Shown in pieces: positions 52,575 to 59,963 of a DNA stretch of 64,000 nt (positions are counted from its first letter, which is position 1; every line of letters starts with the position of its first letter). The translations under genes and the position numbers were made by a program. Source of the DNA: Pseudomonadales bacterium (lineage in GTDB: Bacteria; Pseudomonadota; Gammaproteobacteria; Pseudomonadales; Halieaceae). The stretch is from NCBI GenBank assembly GCA_024234675.1, contig JACKNU010000006.1, positions 1 through 64,000 on the forward strand, given 5' to 3'. Under the pieces are notes generated by a model. It saw only the letters and a list, made by a program, of their open reading frames with translations, had not been told where the DNA came from and did not search any database.

Positions 52575-53459
52575 ATGTCCGGACGCAATATGACGGTACT
52601 GCTGCTGGTGGCAGTGGTGGTACTGATACTGAGCAACACGCTCTACGTGATCAAGCAGACCGAGCGCGGCGTGCTGCTGCGCTTCGGCGAGGTGGTGGAC
52701 CCGGACCTGCAGCCCGGCCTGCACTGGAAGATCCCCTTCGTCAACAATGTGCGCAAGTTCGACGGCCGTATCCTCAGTGTCGACTCCCAGCCTGAACGCT
52801 TCTTCACCCAGGAGCAGAAGGCCCTGATCGTGGACAGCTACGCCAAGTTCCGCATTTCCGACACGGAGAAGTTCTACACCGCCACCAACGGCGAGATGCC
52901 CCGCGCCATGGGCCTGCTGTCGCAGCGCATCAACAACGGCCTGCGCAACCAGGTGGCGATCCGCACCATCCAGGAGGTGGTCTCCGGCGAGCGCGACCAG
53001 CTGATGAACGATATTACCAAGGAGCTGGACGTGGTGGCTCGCAAAGAGCTGGGCGTGGAGGTGGTGGACGTGCGCGTCAAGCAGATCGACCTGCCGCCGG
53101 ATGTGTCCGAGTCCGTCTACCAGCGGATGAACGCCGAGCGTGAGAAAGAGGCCCGCGAGCATCGCTCCCAGGGCCGCGAGCTGGCCGAGGGCATACGCGC
53201 CGCGGCGGACCGCGAGGTGACCGTGCTGCAGGCCAATGCCTACCGCGACGCCGAGCTGATCCGCGGTGAGGGCGATGCCGTCGCCACCGCGGTCTACGCC
53301 GAGGCCTTCAACCAGGATCCGGAGTTCTACGCCTTCACCCGCAGCCTGCGGGCCTACCAGGACTCCTTCAACGGCGGCGGCGATGTGCTGCTGATCGAGC
53401 CCGACAGCCAGTTTTTCCGCTACCTGAAGAGTCCGCAGGGTCGCCCCGCCGCTCCCTGA
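52575..53459 (+). CDS. hflC: FtsH protease modulator HflC
   Basis: The 294-residue SPFH protein begins with one helix (VLLLVAVVVLILSNTLYVI), then the domain TERGVLLRFGEVVDPDLQPG, EKFYTATNGEMPRAMGLLSQ and LGVEVVDVRVKQIDLPPD. It partners HflK in the cage around FtsH. A REP-like copy starts 9 bp after the stop. Confidence 0.96.
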   Translation: MSGRNMTVLLLVAVVVLILSNTLYVIKQTERGVLLRFGEVVDPDLQPGLHWKIPFVNNVRKFDGRILSVDSQPERFFTQEQKALIVDSYAKFRISDTEKFYTATNGEMPRAMGLLSQRINNGLRNQVAIRTIQEVVSGERDQLMNDITKELDVVARKELGVEVVDVRVKQIDLPPDVSESVYQRMNAEREKEAREHRSQGRELAEGIRAAADREVTVLQANAYRDAELIRGEGDAVATAVYAEAFNQDPEFYAFTRSLRAYQDSFNGGGDVLLIEPDSQFFRYLKSPQGRPAAP

Positions 53460-53468
53460 CCATCGGCT

Positions 53469-53490
53469 GGTCGACTAAATTCGACCCTAC
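53469..53490. repeat. REP-like palindrome after hflC
   Basis: A left-facing copy with one change (GACTAAATTC) in the loop. Confidence 0.85.
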
Positions 53491-53517
53491 AACGGGTGGC
53501 GCCCGCCCGGGCGGTGC

Positions 53518-53573
53518 CCGTTACCCGGCACCCGTTACCCGGCGTCCGTTACCCGGCGTCCGTTACCCGGCGT
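53518..53573. repeat. Four tandem 14-bp repeats
   Basis: Units CCGTTACCCGGCRY start at 53518, 53532, 53546 and 53560; the last three are identical and the first differs in two bases. It lies in the 242-bp gap between hflC and the DUF2065 gene. No known protein binding site was recognised. Confidence 0.9.
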
Positions 53574-53701
53574 CCGAAAACGCAACAATTTGGGGGTGCT
53601 ATCCGGGCACTCTGTGGTAATATTCTGCAACCGTGGGATTCGGCGTTTATGACCACAAAGCGCCGGGCCCGCGGTTTTTTGTGGGTTGGGGATTATCGAA
53701 C

Positions 53702-53893
53702 TTGGATTTTTGGCATGTGCTGGCCGCGGCAGTCGCGCTCGTCTTCATCATTGAGGGCATGCTGCCCTTTATCAGCCCCAATCGCTGGCGCAACCTGCTG
53801 CGTGTCGCCAACGAAATGGAAGATCGCGTGATACGCAACGTCGGCCTCGGCAGCATGCTGTTCGGGGTCGTTCTTCTCTACCTGGTGCACTAG
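53702..53893 (+). CDS. DUF2065 family small membrane protein
   Basis: The best start is TTG at 53702 (LDFWHVLAAAVALVFIIEGM), giving 63 residues, the usual family size; a longer start (GTG 53633) would add 23 unlikely residues. Two helices are separated by LPFISPNRWRNLLRVANEMEDRVIRNV, with the family marks EGMLPF and GLGSMLFGVVLLYL, shown here in parts. It lies between hflC and hisZ as in many gammaproteobacteria; function unknown. Confidence 0.85.
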   Translation: MDFWHVLAAAVALVFIIEGMLPFISPNRWRNLLRVANEMEDRVIRNVGLGSMLFGVVLLYLVH

Positions 53894-53903
53894 GGAACAG
53901 CGC

Positions 53904-55070
53904 ATGGATTCGGTAGATCGCTGGCAGCTGCCCGACGGCATCGAGGAAGTGCTGCCCGCGCGGGCGGCCACCGTGGAGCGCCTGCGTCGGCGCCTGCTGG
54001 ACGCGTACCGCGGCTGGGGCTACCAGCTGGTGATCCCGCCGCTGATGGAGTACACCGAGTCGCTGCTGATCGGCCTGGGCCAGGACCTGGACCTGCTCAC
54101 CTTCAAGCTCACCGACCAGCTCAGCGGCCGCACCCTGGGGGTGCGCGCGGATATCACCCCCCAGGTGGCCCGCATCGACGCCCACAGCCTGGCCCAGCCG
54201 GGCATCACCCGCCTGTGTTACGCCGGCTCCACCCTGCACACCCGCCCCAAGTCGCTGCTGGCCTCGCGCTCGCCCATACAGGTGGGGGCCGAGCTCTACG
54301 GCGACGCCAGCCTGGCGGCGGATATCGAGGTCGTCAGCCTGATGCTGGCCACCCTGGAGGTGGCGGGCATTGCCGCCGAAATCACCCTGGACCTGGGCCA
54401 TGTGGGCGTCTACGAGGCGGTGCTGGCCAGCGCCGGCCTCAGCCCCGAGCAGGAGGCGACCGTGTTCGACGCCCTGCAGCGCAAATCCGTGCCCGACCTG
54501 CAACTGGCCCTGGCGGAGGTGGAACCCCACGCCGCGGACCTGATCATCGCCCTGGTGGACCTGCACGGCGACGACCGGGTGCTGGCGCGGGCCCGCGAGT
54601 TGCTGGGCGAGCACGCCCCGGCTGCCATGGCCGCGGTGGACGTGCTGGACCAGGCCGCCGAGGAGATCCGCCGCCAGCGCCCGGGGCTGGATATCTACTT
54701 CGACCTGGCGGAGCTGCGCGGCTACCACTATCACACCGGTCTGGTGTTCGCCGCCTATGTGCGCGGCCACGGCCAGGCGCTGGCCAACGGCGGCCGCTAC
54801 GACAACGTGGGCGCGGTGTTCGGCCGCGCCCGGCCCGCCACCGGCTTCGCCACCGACCTGAAAGCCCTGCTGGACCTGCTGCCCGCTGACGGACCCGGCC
54901 CCGGGGCGATCAGCATGCCCAACCGGCACGACCCGGCGCTAATGGCCAGGGTCAACGAACTGCGGGAGGCCGGGGAGATTGTGATCAACAGCCTGTCCGC
55001 CGCACCCGATCCGCGCTGCGACCGCCAGCTGGTGGAAGTGGGCGGGGAGTGGCGCGTAGCAGCGCTGTAA
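53904..55070 (+). CDS. hisZ: ATP phosphoribosyltransferase regulatory subunit
   Basis: The 388-residue protein is a histidyl-tRNA-synthetase-like fold without the anticodon domain: LPDGIEEVLPARAATVERLR, VIPPLMEYTESLLIG, LGVRADITPQVARIDAHSL, and ELRGYHYHTGLVFAAYV. It needs HisG (short form), not in the window, to start histidine synthesis. It begins 10 bp after the DUF2065 gene and ends 36 bp before purA. Confidence 0.95.
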   Translation: MDSVDRWQLPDGIEEVLPARAATVERLRRRLLDAYRGWGYQLVIPPLMEYTESLLIGLGQDLDLLTFKLTDQLSGRTLGVRADITPQVARIDAHSLAQPGITRLCYAGSTLHTRPKSLLASRSPIQVGAELYGDASLAADIEVVSLMLATLEVAGIAAEITLDLGHVGVYEAVLASAGLSPEQEATVFDALQRKSVPDLQLALAEVEPHAADLIIALVDLHGDDRVLARARELLGEHAPAAMAAVDVLDQAAEEIRRQRPGLDIYFDLAELRGYHYHTGLVFAAYVRGHGQALANGGRYDNVGAVFGRARPATGFATDLKALLDLLPADGPGPGAISMPNRHDPALMARVNELREAGEIVINSLSAAPDPRCDRQLVEVGGEWRVAAL

Positions 55071-55106
55071 CACCGACAACAACACGCAACGACACGCGAG
55101 AACAGC

Positions 55107-56405
55107 ATGAGCAAGAACGTAGTGGTCCTCGGCACCCAGTGGGGCGATGAGGGCAAGGGCAAGATTGTCGACCTGTTGACCGACCGGGCCAACGCGGTGG
55201 TGCGTTTCCAGGGCGGCCACAACGCCGGCCACACCCTGGTGATAGACGGCGAGAAAACCGTGCTGCACCTGATTCCCTCGGGCATCCTGCGGGACCGGGT
55301 GCAGTGCCTGATCGGCAACGGCGTGGTGCTGTCCCCGGAGGCCCTGCTCAAGGAAATGGCCGAGCTGGAGAGCAGGGGCGTGCCGGTGCGCGAGCGCCTG
55401 AAAATCTCCGCCGCCTGCCCGCTGATCCTGCCCTACCACGTGGCCCTGGACCAGGCCCGCGAGGCCAAGCGCGGCTACGACAAGATCGGCACCACTGGCC
55501 GCGGCATCGGCCCCGCCTACGAGGACAAGGTGGCCCGGCGCGGCCTGCGGCTGGGGGACCTGCAGGACGAGCACCGCTTCGCCCGCAAGCTCAAGGAGGT
55601 GATGGAGTATCACAACTTCGCCCTCAAGCTCTACTACCAGGTGGAGCCGCTGGATTACCAGCGGGTGCTGGACGACACCCTGAGAATGGCCGGCGACATC
55701 CTGCCGATGATGGCCGACATCACCACCATCCTGCACCAGCTGCGCGCCACGGACGCCAACATCATGTTCGAGGGCGCCCAGGGTTCGCTGCTGGACATCG
55801 ACCACGGCACCTACCCCTTCGTGACCAGCTCCAACACCACCGCCGGCGGCACCGCCACCGGCTCCGGTTTCGGCCCGCTGTACCTGGACTACGTGCTGGG
55901 CATCACCAAGGCCTACACCACCCGCGTCGGCTCGGGGCCCTTCCCCACCGAGCTGTTCGACGATACCGGCAAGCACCTGGCCTCGAAGGGCCACGAGTTC
56001 GGCGCCACCACCGGCCGCGCCCGGCGCTGCGGCTGGTTCGATGCCGCCGCCCTGCGCACCGCGGTCAACATCAATTCGGTGAGCGGCATCTGCCTGACCA
56101 AGCTGGACGTACTGGACGGCCTGGAAACGATCCGCATCTGCGTGGGCTATCACTGCAAGGACGGCAAGCCGCTGCCCAATCCCATCGATGCCGAGGACTA
56201 CGCGAAGCTGGTGCCGCAGTACGTGGAAGTGCCCGGCTGGAGCGAGTCTACCCTGGGTGCGAAAAGCCTGGAGGAGCTGCCGGAGGCGGCGCGGGCCTAC
56301 ATCAAGAAGATAGAGGAGACAGTGGGGGCGCCCATCGACATCATCTCAACCGGCCCCGACCGGGTGGAGACCATCGTCCTGCGCCATCCCTTCGACGCCG
56401 GTTAA
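55107..56405 (+). CDS. purA: Adenylosuccinate synthetase
   Basis: The 432-residue protein has the GTP-binding start VVVLGTQWGDEGKGKIVDLL, catalytic GGHNAGHTLVIDG, GTTGRGIGPAYEDKVARRG, EGAQGSLLDIDHGTYPFVTS and TTGRARRCGWFD. It makes adenylosuccinate from IMP, aspartate and GTP. It ends the housekeeping block and is followed by a REP-like variant. Confidence 0.98.
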   Translation: MSKNVVVLGTQWGDEGKGKIVDLLTDRANAVVRFQGGHNAGHTLVIDGEKTVLHLIPSGILRDRVQCLIGNGVVLSPEALLKEMAELESRGVPVRERLKISAACPLILPYHVALDQAREAKRGYDKIGTTGRGIGPAYEDKVARRGLRLGDLQDEHRFARKLKEVMEYHNFALKLYYQVEPLDYQRVLDDTLRMAGDILPMMADITTILHQLRATDANIMFEGAQGSLLDIDHGTYPFVTSSNTTAGGTATGSGFGPLYLDYVLGITKAYTTRVGSGPFPTELFDDTGKHLASKGHEFGATTGRARRCGWFDAAALRTAVNINSVSGICLTKLDVLDGLETIRICVGYHCKDGKPLPNPIDAEDYAKLVPQYVEVPGWSESTLGAKSLEELPEAARAYIKKIEETVGAPIDIISTGPDRVETIVLRHPFDAG

Positions 56406-56413
56406 CAACGCCC

Positions 56414-56435
56414 GCAGGGCCGATTTCAATCGGCC
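56414..56435. repeat. REP-like variant after purA
   Basis: GCAGGG followed by CCGATTTCAATCGG: same outline, different stem and loop bases, like the variant at 34052-34073. Confidence 0.75.
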
Positions 56436-56447
56436 CATCTACCCGAC

Positions 56448-56654
56448 CTACCGGGGATACGAATCCAAAAAATCATTAATCGCCAGGCGAACATACATCT
56501 CCAGTTGGTTCACGGCGGACATGCGGCACTCAAAGGGCCCCTCGATGGTGCCCTCGCGGGTGGTAAAGAACCACTTGCCACCGTCCTGCATGATGCGATC
56601 CGTGCGGAACCAGCTGCGTCCTACCTGCGGATCATTCTTGCGCCTGTTAGCCAT
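56448..56654 (-). CDS. Small conserved-type protein, DUF6316-like (68 aa)
   Basis: The start at 56654 (MANRRKNDPQVGRSW) has GGGAGA upstream. The pattern RSWFRTDRIMQDGGKWFFTT followed by REGTIEGPFECRMSA and a C-terminal LEMYVRLAINDF matches small pseudomonad-type proteins I associate with DUF6316; this name is from memory. It is soluble and basic. Function unknown. It is divergent from mazE across 403 bp. Confidence 0.7.
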   Translation of the reverse strand: MANRRKNDPQVGRSWFRTDRIMQDGGKWFFTTREGTIEGPFECRMSAVNQLEMYVRLAINDFLDSYPR

Positions 56655-57057
56655 TGCTCTCCCGTTTTGCATTGCTGGCGATTGTCATCAACGAGACGCG
56701 GTGCATTGTCCTGACAATGCCCGCTCTCTCCACGGCCCGAAGTTTAACCGATGGCGGATGGGCGCACCCGAAGCCAACTGTGACCGGGGTCACAGTTAGA
56801 AAACGGCGCGGGCAGCGGCTCCCAATATGGGTCATATTTCGCGAACTGGTGCTCATTCCAGTTCTGGTCACCCTGGCGTCGTTATATCGGTCAGGAGCGG
56901 TAAGCGTGACGAGCCGGCCTGGGCATTTCTGATGGAACGGACAGCTACCCCACGGGCATATACGCCGCTAAGCTGTTTCCCTGGTTTCTGGCTTGCCCGG
57001 GAGCCAGGGTCCCTCTATTATAGTTATAACAATGTTATAACTTTTTGAGGTGCCATC
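56655..57057. other. Intergenic region with several palindromes
   Basis: No gene is seen in these 403 bp. They hold GCATTGTC-CT-GACAATGC (56703-56720), a perfect 22-bp palindrome with 10-bp arms at 56776-56797 (AACTGTGACC and its complement), and the mazE operator-like repeat at 57022-57042. The first two look like binding sites for dimeric regulators. Confidence 0.7.
57022..57042. promoter_or_regulatory. Operator-like inverted repeat before mazE
   Basis: AGTTATAAC-AAT-GTTATAACT has 9-bp perfect arms and lies 15 bp before the mazE start, next to a TATTATAGT-like -10. MazE family antitoxins bind such sites to repress their own operon. Confidence 0.75.
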
Positions 57058-57294
57058 ATGCGAGTCAAACTACGCCAGGTGGGCAATAGCGTGGGCCTGA
57101 CCATACCCGCCAGCGAGCTGCGGGCCCTGGAGGCTGAAGTGGGCGACGAGGTTGAGCTGGAAATCATCCGGGTAATAAACCGGCCTCGATCGGGTTGGGA
57201 CGACCCCGGCCGGTGGCAGGGCGCAGGTGAAGCGCCCCTGCTGCTGGATGAACAGCCTGCAACCCGATTCGATGAGGCGGAGTGGCAATGGTAG
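57058..57294 (+). CDS. mazE: MazE-type antitoxin (AbrB/SpoVT fold)
   Basis: The 78-residue protein begins MRVKLRQVGNSVGLTIPASE, the looped-hinge DNA-binding fold of AbrB/MazE. The C-terminal half (RSGWDDPGRWQGAGEAPLLL) is unstructured and would wrap around the toxin. GAGGTG precedes the ATG. It overlaps mazF by 7 bp and has an operator-like repeat just upstream. Confidence 0.9.
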   Translation: MRVKLRQVGNSVGLTIPASELRALEAEVGDEVELEIIRVINRPRSGWDDPGRWQGAGEAPLLLDEQPATRFDEAEWQW

Positions 57295-57620
57295 CGGCGG
57301 GGGCCGAACGATTCACTGTCTGGGGCGTCGATCTCAGTCCCGGCACGGGCAGCGAACAGGCGGGCTTCCGACCGGTACTGGTGGTCTCCCCCGATGCGAT
57401 GAACCGCCACCTGCGCGCGGTGATCGTCGCCCCCATGACAACCCGCCTGCGCCACTGGCCGTCGAGGGTGAAGATCCGCCACGCCGGCAAGACCGGCGAG
57501 GTGGCCCTCGACCAGCTGCGCACCCTGGATCAGGCCCGGCTGGCACGCCCCATGGGCCGTCTGGCGGAACGCTACCAGGGTGAGGTGCTCGCCATACTGG
57601 CGGAGATGTTTGCGGAGTGA
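57288..57620 (+). CDS. mazF: MazF-type endoribonuclease toxin
   Basis: The start at ATG 57288 has GGAG 6 nt upstream. The 110-residue protein has the MazF/PemK barrel: VWGVDLSPGTGSEQAGFRPV, LVVSPDAMN, VIVAPMTTRL and GKTGEVALDQLRTLDQARL. Members cut mRNA at short sites when free of antitoxin. Start overlaps the mazE stop. Confidence 0.93.
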   Translation: MVAAGAERFTVWGVDLSPGTGSEQAGFRPVLVVSPDAMNRHLRAVIVAPMTTRLRHWPSRVKIRHAGKTGEVALDQLRTLDQARLARPMGRLAERYQGEVLAILAEMFAE

Positions 57621-57694
57621 GCGCAGGATGCCCGGCCCGTGCCTCATCGGCCGTGTTAGGCTACCCGCCAGAAAACCAAACCTTCTGAAAGCCC

Positions 57695-59575
57695 ATGACT
57701 GAAATTTTTGGCGTGCTGAACCCCGGGCAGCGCCCGCTTACGCCGGGCGAACTCGAGCCGGTTCGACAGTTTTTTGCCGACCATTATCCGCCGGCGACAA
57801 TTCAGTGCTGGCAGCAGGGCCCGGTTGCGCTGGGGAGTCGTCTGCAGTCGGGCAATGAAGCCCCGCCGGCGGCCTGGCCAACCATACGACACTGCGGTGA
57901 TGGCGACCTGGCGATAGCGGCGAGCGTGCGGCTGGACAACCGGGCGGAACTCGCGACCAGCCTGACACTGCCTGCCAATGTCCGGGCGGGGATTTCGGAT
58001 GAGGAACTGATCCTGCTGGCCTACCAGAAGTGGGGGCCACAGTGCCCGGCGCATTTGCTCGGTGATTTCGCCTTTGCCATCTGGGACGGGCCCCGCCGGC
58101 GGCTGTTTTGCGCGCGGGATCACATGGGCATCAAGCCGTTTTATTTTGCCTGTGAAGATCAGCGTTTCGTGTTCGCCAGTGACCCGCAGGGCGTCACGGC
58201 GCATCCCGGTGTGCCGGATACCGTGTCTGATCTTGCGGTGGCGCGCTACCTTGGAGAGGGTGATCTTTATGATGATCGCCTGACGTTCCACCAAGCGGTG
58301 CAAAAACTTCCCCCGGCGACATCGCTCTTGATCGACGACCACGGCATCAGCGAACAGCGCTACTGGCAACCGGAGAATGCGCCCGACATCCGCCACCCCC
58401 GGGAGCAGGATTACATTGAGCAGCTGCAACAGCTGTTGGTGGGTGCTGTTGCAGCGCGCCTGCCTGCAGAAGGCCCGGTGGGTGCGCACCTCAGCGGCGG
58501 TATTGACTCGTCGGGCATCGTGGCGATCGCCGCGGAACAACTGCGCGGCTCGGGTCGGACGCTGCATACCTGGTCTTGGATGCGACCACCGCGTACACCC
58601 GAGGAAGAGGAACACCCGGAGTGGGGGCTTGGGCAGCGGGTGGCTGATCTTGCGGGTACACGACATCGGTACACTGAGCTTGACCGTGCATCAACTCTGA
58701 AAATTTTGCAAACCGACCTGCTAAGGGCCAATGATACTGCAGATCTCTGGTATGAAGTCCCGGTACGGGAGGAGGCGAGGAGTAACAACGTTCGGTTTCT
58801 GCTTTCCGGCTGGGGAGGCGATCAATTGATTTCGCATCACGGTTACTATCGCCACGCCGAAACCTTTTGGCGAGGCCGGTTCATTTCAACACTTCGAGAT
58901 ATGTGGGAGGAAGCTGCGCTGGCCCGCAATCCCGCGCGGCGGTTCTTGGGGATGTGCTACAGGGGCCTTGTGTTACCCGTTCTTCCTGCCAGGCTAAGCG
59001 GTCGATCGCATGCTGCCGATGTCAGTCGCCTGGCTTTTTTGGGCTGCACAACGGAGAGTTTCCAGTTTTGGGCTGCAAAACAACAGCGGAAACTCGAGCC
59101 ATACTCGGGAAACTGCATTCGGCATGATCAGCTAGCTTCAATAAAGCAAAACTTGATTAGCGGCCGCGTTGATTCCTGGGCCATTTCTGGTGGTCGGCAA
59201 GGTTTGGAGTACCGCTACCCTTTGCTCGACAGGCGGCTGGTTGAATTTGCCATTGGCATGCCTCCGGAAATGTACCGATCACATGGGCAAGATAGATACG
59301 CTTATCGCAGCGCATTAAAGCGGTGGTTGCCAGAAGACATATGTCACGCGAATACAAAAGTCGAATTGCAGAGGGTGGCTGAATCCTATGAGACGACGCG
59401 ACTTGCGGTGCGTGATTGGCTTGGAGCGGGCATTAACGCGAGTAATGACTATATCGCTGCGGAGAAACTGGCAGGCTATATTCGTTCCTTGCCACCTTTG
59501 GAGAGTGGTCTGCGAGAAGAAAACATTCTCAAACTGATTGCCGTCGGCTGCGCTATTTTTGTCACAAATATGTGA
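57695..59575 (+). CDS. Asparagine-synthetase-like protein, probable lasso peptide cyclase
   Basis: The 626-residue protein has a glutaminase-like N-terminal domain (MTEIFGVLNPGQ) in which the catalytic Cys2 is replaced by Thr, and an ATP-dependent ligase domain with the pyrophosphate motif LSGGIDSSGIVAIA and LSGWGGDQLISHHGYY. Loss of Cys2 is usual in lasso peptide cyclases (McjC type), which activate a Glu/Asp side chain instead of making asparagine. G+C falls in the second half, unlike the neighbours. A small precursor-like gene follows at 59715. Alternative: another amide-forming enzyme of unknown pathway. Confidence 0.8.
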   Translation: MTEIFGVLNPGQRPLTPGELEPVRQFFADHYPPATIQCWQQGPVALGSRLQSGNEAPPAAWPTIRHCGDGDLAIAASVRLDNRAELATSLTLPANVRAGISDEELILLAYQKWGPQCPAHLLGDFAFAIWDGPRRRLFCARDHMGIKPFYFACEDQRFVFASDPQGVTAHPGVPDTVSDLAVARYLGEGDLYDDRLTFHQAVQKLPPATSLLIDDHGISEQRYWQPENAPDIRHPREQDYIEQLQQLLVGAVAARLPAEGPVGAHLSGGIDSSGIVAIAAEQLRGSGRTLHTWSWMRPPRTPEEEEHPEWGLGQRVADLAGTRHRYTELDRASTLKILQTDLLRANDTADLWYEVPVREEARSNNVRFLLSGWGGDQLISHHGYYRHAETFWRGRFISTLRDMWEEAALARNPARRFLGMCYRGLVLPVLPARLSGRSHAADVSRLAFLGCTTESFQFWAAKQQRKLEPYSGNCIRHDQLASIKQNLISGRVDSWAISGGRQGLEYRYPLLDRRLVEFAIGMPPEMYRSHGQDRYAYRSALKRWLPEDICHANTKVELQRVAESYETTRLAVRDWLGAGINASNDYIAAEKLAGYIRSLPPLESGLREENILKLIAVGCAIFVTNM

Positions 59576-59714
59576 ATATTAATACTTTTCAGTAAGTTAT
59601 GCGTGATGTTGATAGTATTTTCTTGATATCCTGTCGCTGTGGGAGCCAAGCGGTTGTAAGTGATGGTGGCCGTCTTTTTGCCTACTCGGGCAGCACAAAC
59701 TTTGGTGGCTGGAA

Positions 59715-59921
59715 ATGCTGGACAACATGGCTAGTAAAGAACTCATGAGTTCTTGTTTACAAATGGAATCTCAGCGGCAGGCTCGCCTTGCCTGGCGCAC
59801 GCCGACCATCGCGGTACTCTCCCTGTCCAGCACGCGCAGTGGTCTATTTCAGTCCCCTACAGAAGGCATGTATGGTTTTACTGGTGCGCCAGGAATGTGC
59901 CTCATTGGCGCCAGTTGCTGA
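59715..59921 (+). CDS. Putative lasso peptide precursor (68 aa)
   Basis: The leader has a W-x-x-P motif (WRTP, residues 27-30) placed like the YxxP recognition motif of lasso leaders, then TIAVLSLSS and Thr40-Arg41. If Ser42 is the first core residue, Thr is at -2 and Glu50 is residue 9, the classic ring-closing position (SGLFQSPTE ring). The tail GMYGFTGAPGMCLIGASC has two Cys. No B1/B2 (RRE/protease) gene is nearby. Evidence is by pattern and by the cyclase next door, so the call is tentative. Start could also be an inner ATG. Confidence 0.55.
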   Translation: MLDNMASKELMSSCLQMESQRQARLAWRTPTIAVLSLSSTRSGLFQSPTEGMYGFTGAPGMCLIGASC

Positions 59922-59963
59922 AAAGCAACCAATTACACTCCAGGGTATCTACGCGGGCTTGCA

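Noticed and set aside
59599..59748. 49-codon plus-strand frame with several Cys and Gly, between cyclase and precursor-like gene
   Set aside because: No ribosome site and no leader/core pattern; kept only as a remote alternative precursor.
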